A stretch of DNA of 5,413 nucleotides from Actinomycetes bacterium. Its GTDB lineage: Bacteria > Actinomycetota > Actinomycetes > Mycobacteriales > Micromonosporaceae. The position numbers and the translations under genes are program-made. How positions within the stretch are numbered: the stretch's first letter is position 1; the number at the start of each line of letters is the position of its first letter. A model generated the notes under the pieces. The model was not told the origin of the DNA and made no database searches. It was given only the letters and a program-made list of their open reading frames with translations. Below, piece by piece: positions 4,611 to 5,413 of this stretch. The stretch spans positions 1-5,413 of the forward strand of contig JAEZGP010000202.1 in NCBI GenBank assembly GCA_023437285.1, read 5' to 3'.

Positions 4611-5413
4611 GTGGGCATAGCGGAGTGGTTTCTCAACAGGGCGGAGCGGGACAACCCGCACACCCGCATTGATGAACGCCACCCCGACGGCAGCGCGTGG
4701 AGCACCGGCAACCAGGTGCGCGCCCTCTTCCACGGACACGAGTACTTCCGGGAGGTGCTGCGCGTCGTCGAGGGGACCCGGGCGGGCGACCTCATCCTGT
4801 TCACCGACTGGCGCGGCGACGCCGACGAACGGCTCGCGGGGCCGCGTACCGAGGTCGCCCGGGTGCTCGCCGCCGCCGCGCGGCGCGGCGTACTCGTCAA
4901 GGGTCTGATCTGGCGCTCGCACGCCGACCGCCTGCACTTCAGCGCGGCCGCCAACCGACGGCTGGCCGACGAGCTGCGCGCGGCGGGCGGCGACGTGCTG
5001 CTCGACATGCGCGTCCCGCCCGGCGGCTCGCACCACCAGAAGCTGTTCGTGGTGCGCCACCCGGGCCGGCCCGAACGCGACGTGGCCTTTGTGGGCGGCA
5101 TCGACCTCAGCCATGGCCGCAACGACAGCCACGCCCACCAGGGCGACCCGCAGCGGCCGCCGATGGCGGAGGCGTACGGTCCGCGGCCGCCGTGGCACGA
5201 CATCCAGCTCGAGATCCGCGGCCCGGCCGTCGGCGATGTCGAGCTGACCTTCCGGGAGCGGTGGGGCGACCCGACCCCGCTGACCCACAACCCGGTGCGG
5301 TTCCTGCGCGACCGGCTCTCCGGCCGCGCCACGGTCGGCGAACGGATGCCGCCGCAGCTGCCCGACCCGGCGCCGGCCGGCGGGCACGCCGTCCAGCTGC
5401 TGCGCACGTACCC
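4611..5413 (+). CDS. Phospholipase D-like domain protein, 3'-truncated by window edge
   Basis: The first 267 codons of a gene running off the right edge. The start IAEWFLNRAERDNPHTR and the segments GDLILFTDWRGD, VLVKGLIWRSH, LLDMRV, GGSHHQKLFVVRHPGRPERD, VAFVGGIDLSHGR and PRPPWHDIQLEIRGPAVGDVE resemble actinobacterial PLD-superfamily proteins, often annotated phospholipase or cardiolipin synthase-like. The first HKD half-site is H142-Q-K144. The position normally holding the motif Asp is Arg149, although the downstream GGID (162-165) of PLDs is intact. The second HKD half-site should lie beyond the window. Members hydrolyse or transfer phosphodiesters, commonly on phospholipids; substrate unknown. 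GTG 4611 is the only sensible start near the conserved IAEWFL but has no clear ribosome site, so it is less certain than the gene itself. Frames on the opposite strand here are shadows. Confidence 0.85.
   Translation, partial: MGIAEWFLNRAERDNPHTRIDERHPDGSAWSTGNQVRALFHGHEYFREVLRVVEGTRAGDLILFTDWRGDADERLAGPRTEVARVLAAAARRGVLVKGLIWRSHADRLHFSAAANRRLADELRAAGGDVLLDMRVPPGGSHHQKLFVVRHPGRPERDVAFVGGIDLSHGRNDSHAHQGDPQRPPMAEAYGPRPPWHDIQLEIRGPAVGDVELTFRERWGDPTPLTHNPVRFLRDRLSGRATVGERMPPQLPDPAPAGGHAVQLLRTY

Noticed and set aside
4590..5407. 265-268 codon minus-strand frames opposite the PLD-like gene
   Set aside because: They are shadows of GC-rich coding DNA. The plus frame carries PLD-family motifs throughout.
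1..5413. CRISPR array, tRNA or rRNA
   Set aside because: No regularly spaced short direct repeats and no cloverleaf or rRNA-like segments were seen in reading both strands.

Overview
The window is very GC-rich, with strong codon bias toward G/C third positions, GTG starts and apparent leaderless promoters. This points to an actinomycete. A Micromonosporaceae-like or related filamentous genus is plausible by inference, but nothing here fixes the genus. Six complete or nearly complete genes and two edge-truncated fragments account for most of the sequence.

Layout: (1) positions 3-782 (+), the C-terminal part of an NAD(P)-dependent epimerase/dehydratase cut by the left edge; (2) 792-1277 (+), a GNAT acetyltransferase starting 9 bp after it, apparently with its own leaderless promoter; (3) 1278-1651, a 374-bp gene-free stretch with one copy of a 36-bp repeat and several hairpins; (4) 1652-3085 (-), a secreted lectin of the ricin-type beta-trefoil (RICIN) kind; (5) 3250-3711 (+), a MarR-family regulator transcribed divergently from the lectin, with two identical perfect palindromes in the shared 164-bp promoter region; (6) 3712-3805, a short convergent gap with the second, inverted copy of the 36-bp repeat; (7) 3806-4207 (-), a DUF4240 protein; (8) 4231-4572 (+), a DUF952 protein divergent from it across only 23 bp; (9) 4611 to the right edge (+), the N-terminal part of a phospholipase D-like protein.

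The flanking genes look like ordinary housekeeping or accessory genes with no shared pathway. The most distinctive feature is the central block. The MarR regulator and the secreted lectin form a plausible self-contained regulator/target pair. That pair is enclosed by two inverted copies of a 36-bp sequence (35/36 identical). Each copy begins exactly at the stop codon of the gene outside it (the GNAT gene on the left, the DUF4240 gene on the right), and each is followed by a hairpin. The lectin side of the block is visibly less GC-rich than the flanks. This could be an inserted cassette, an invertible segment, or a dispersed 3'-end element that happens to occur twice. The window alone cannot decide. 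No target-site duplication, transposase or integrase is visible.
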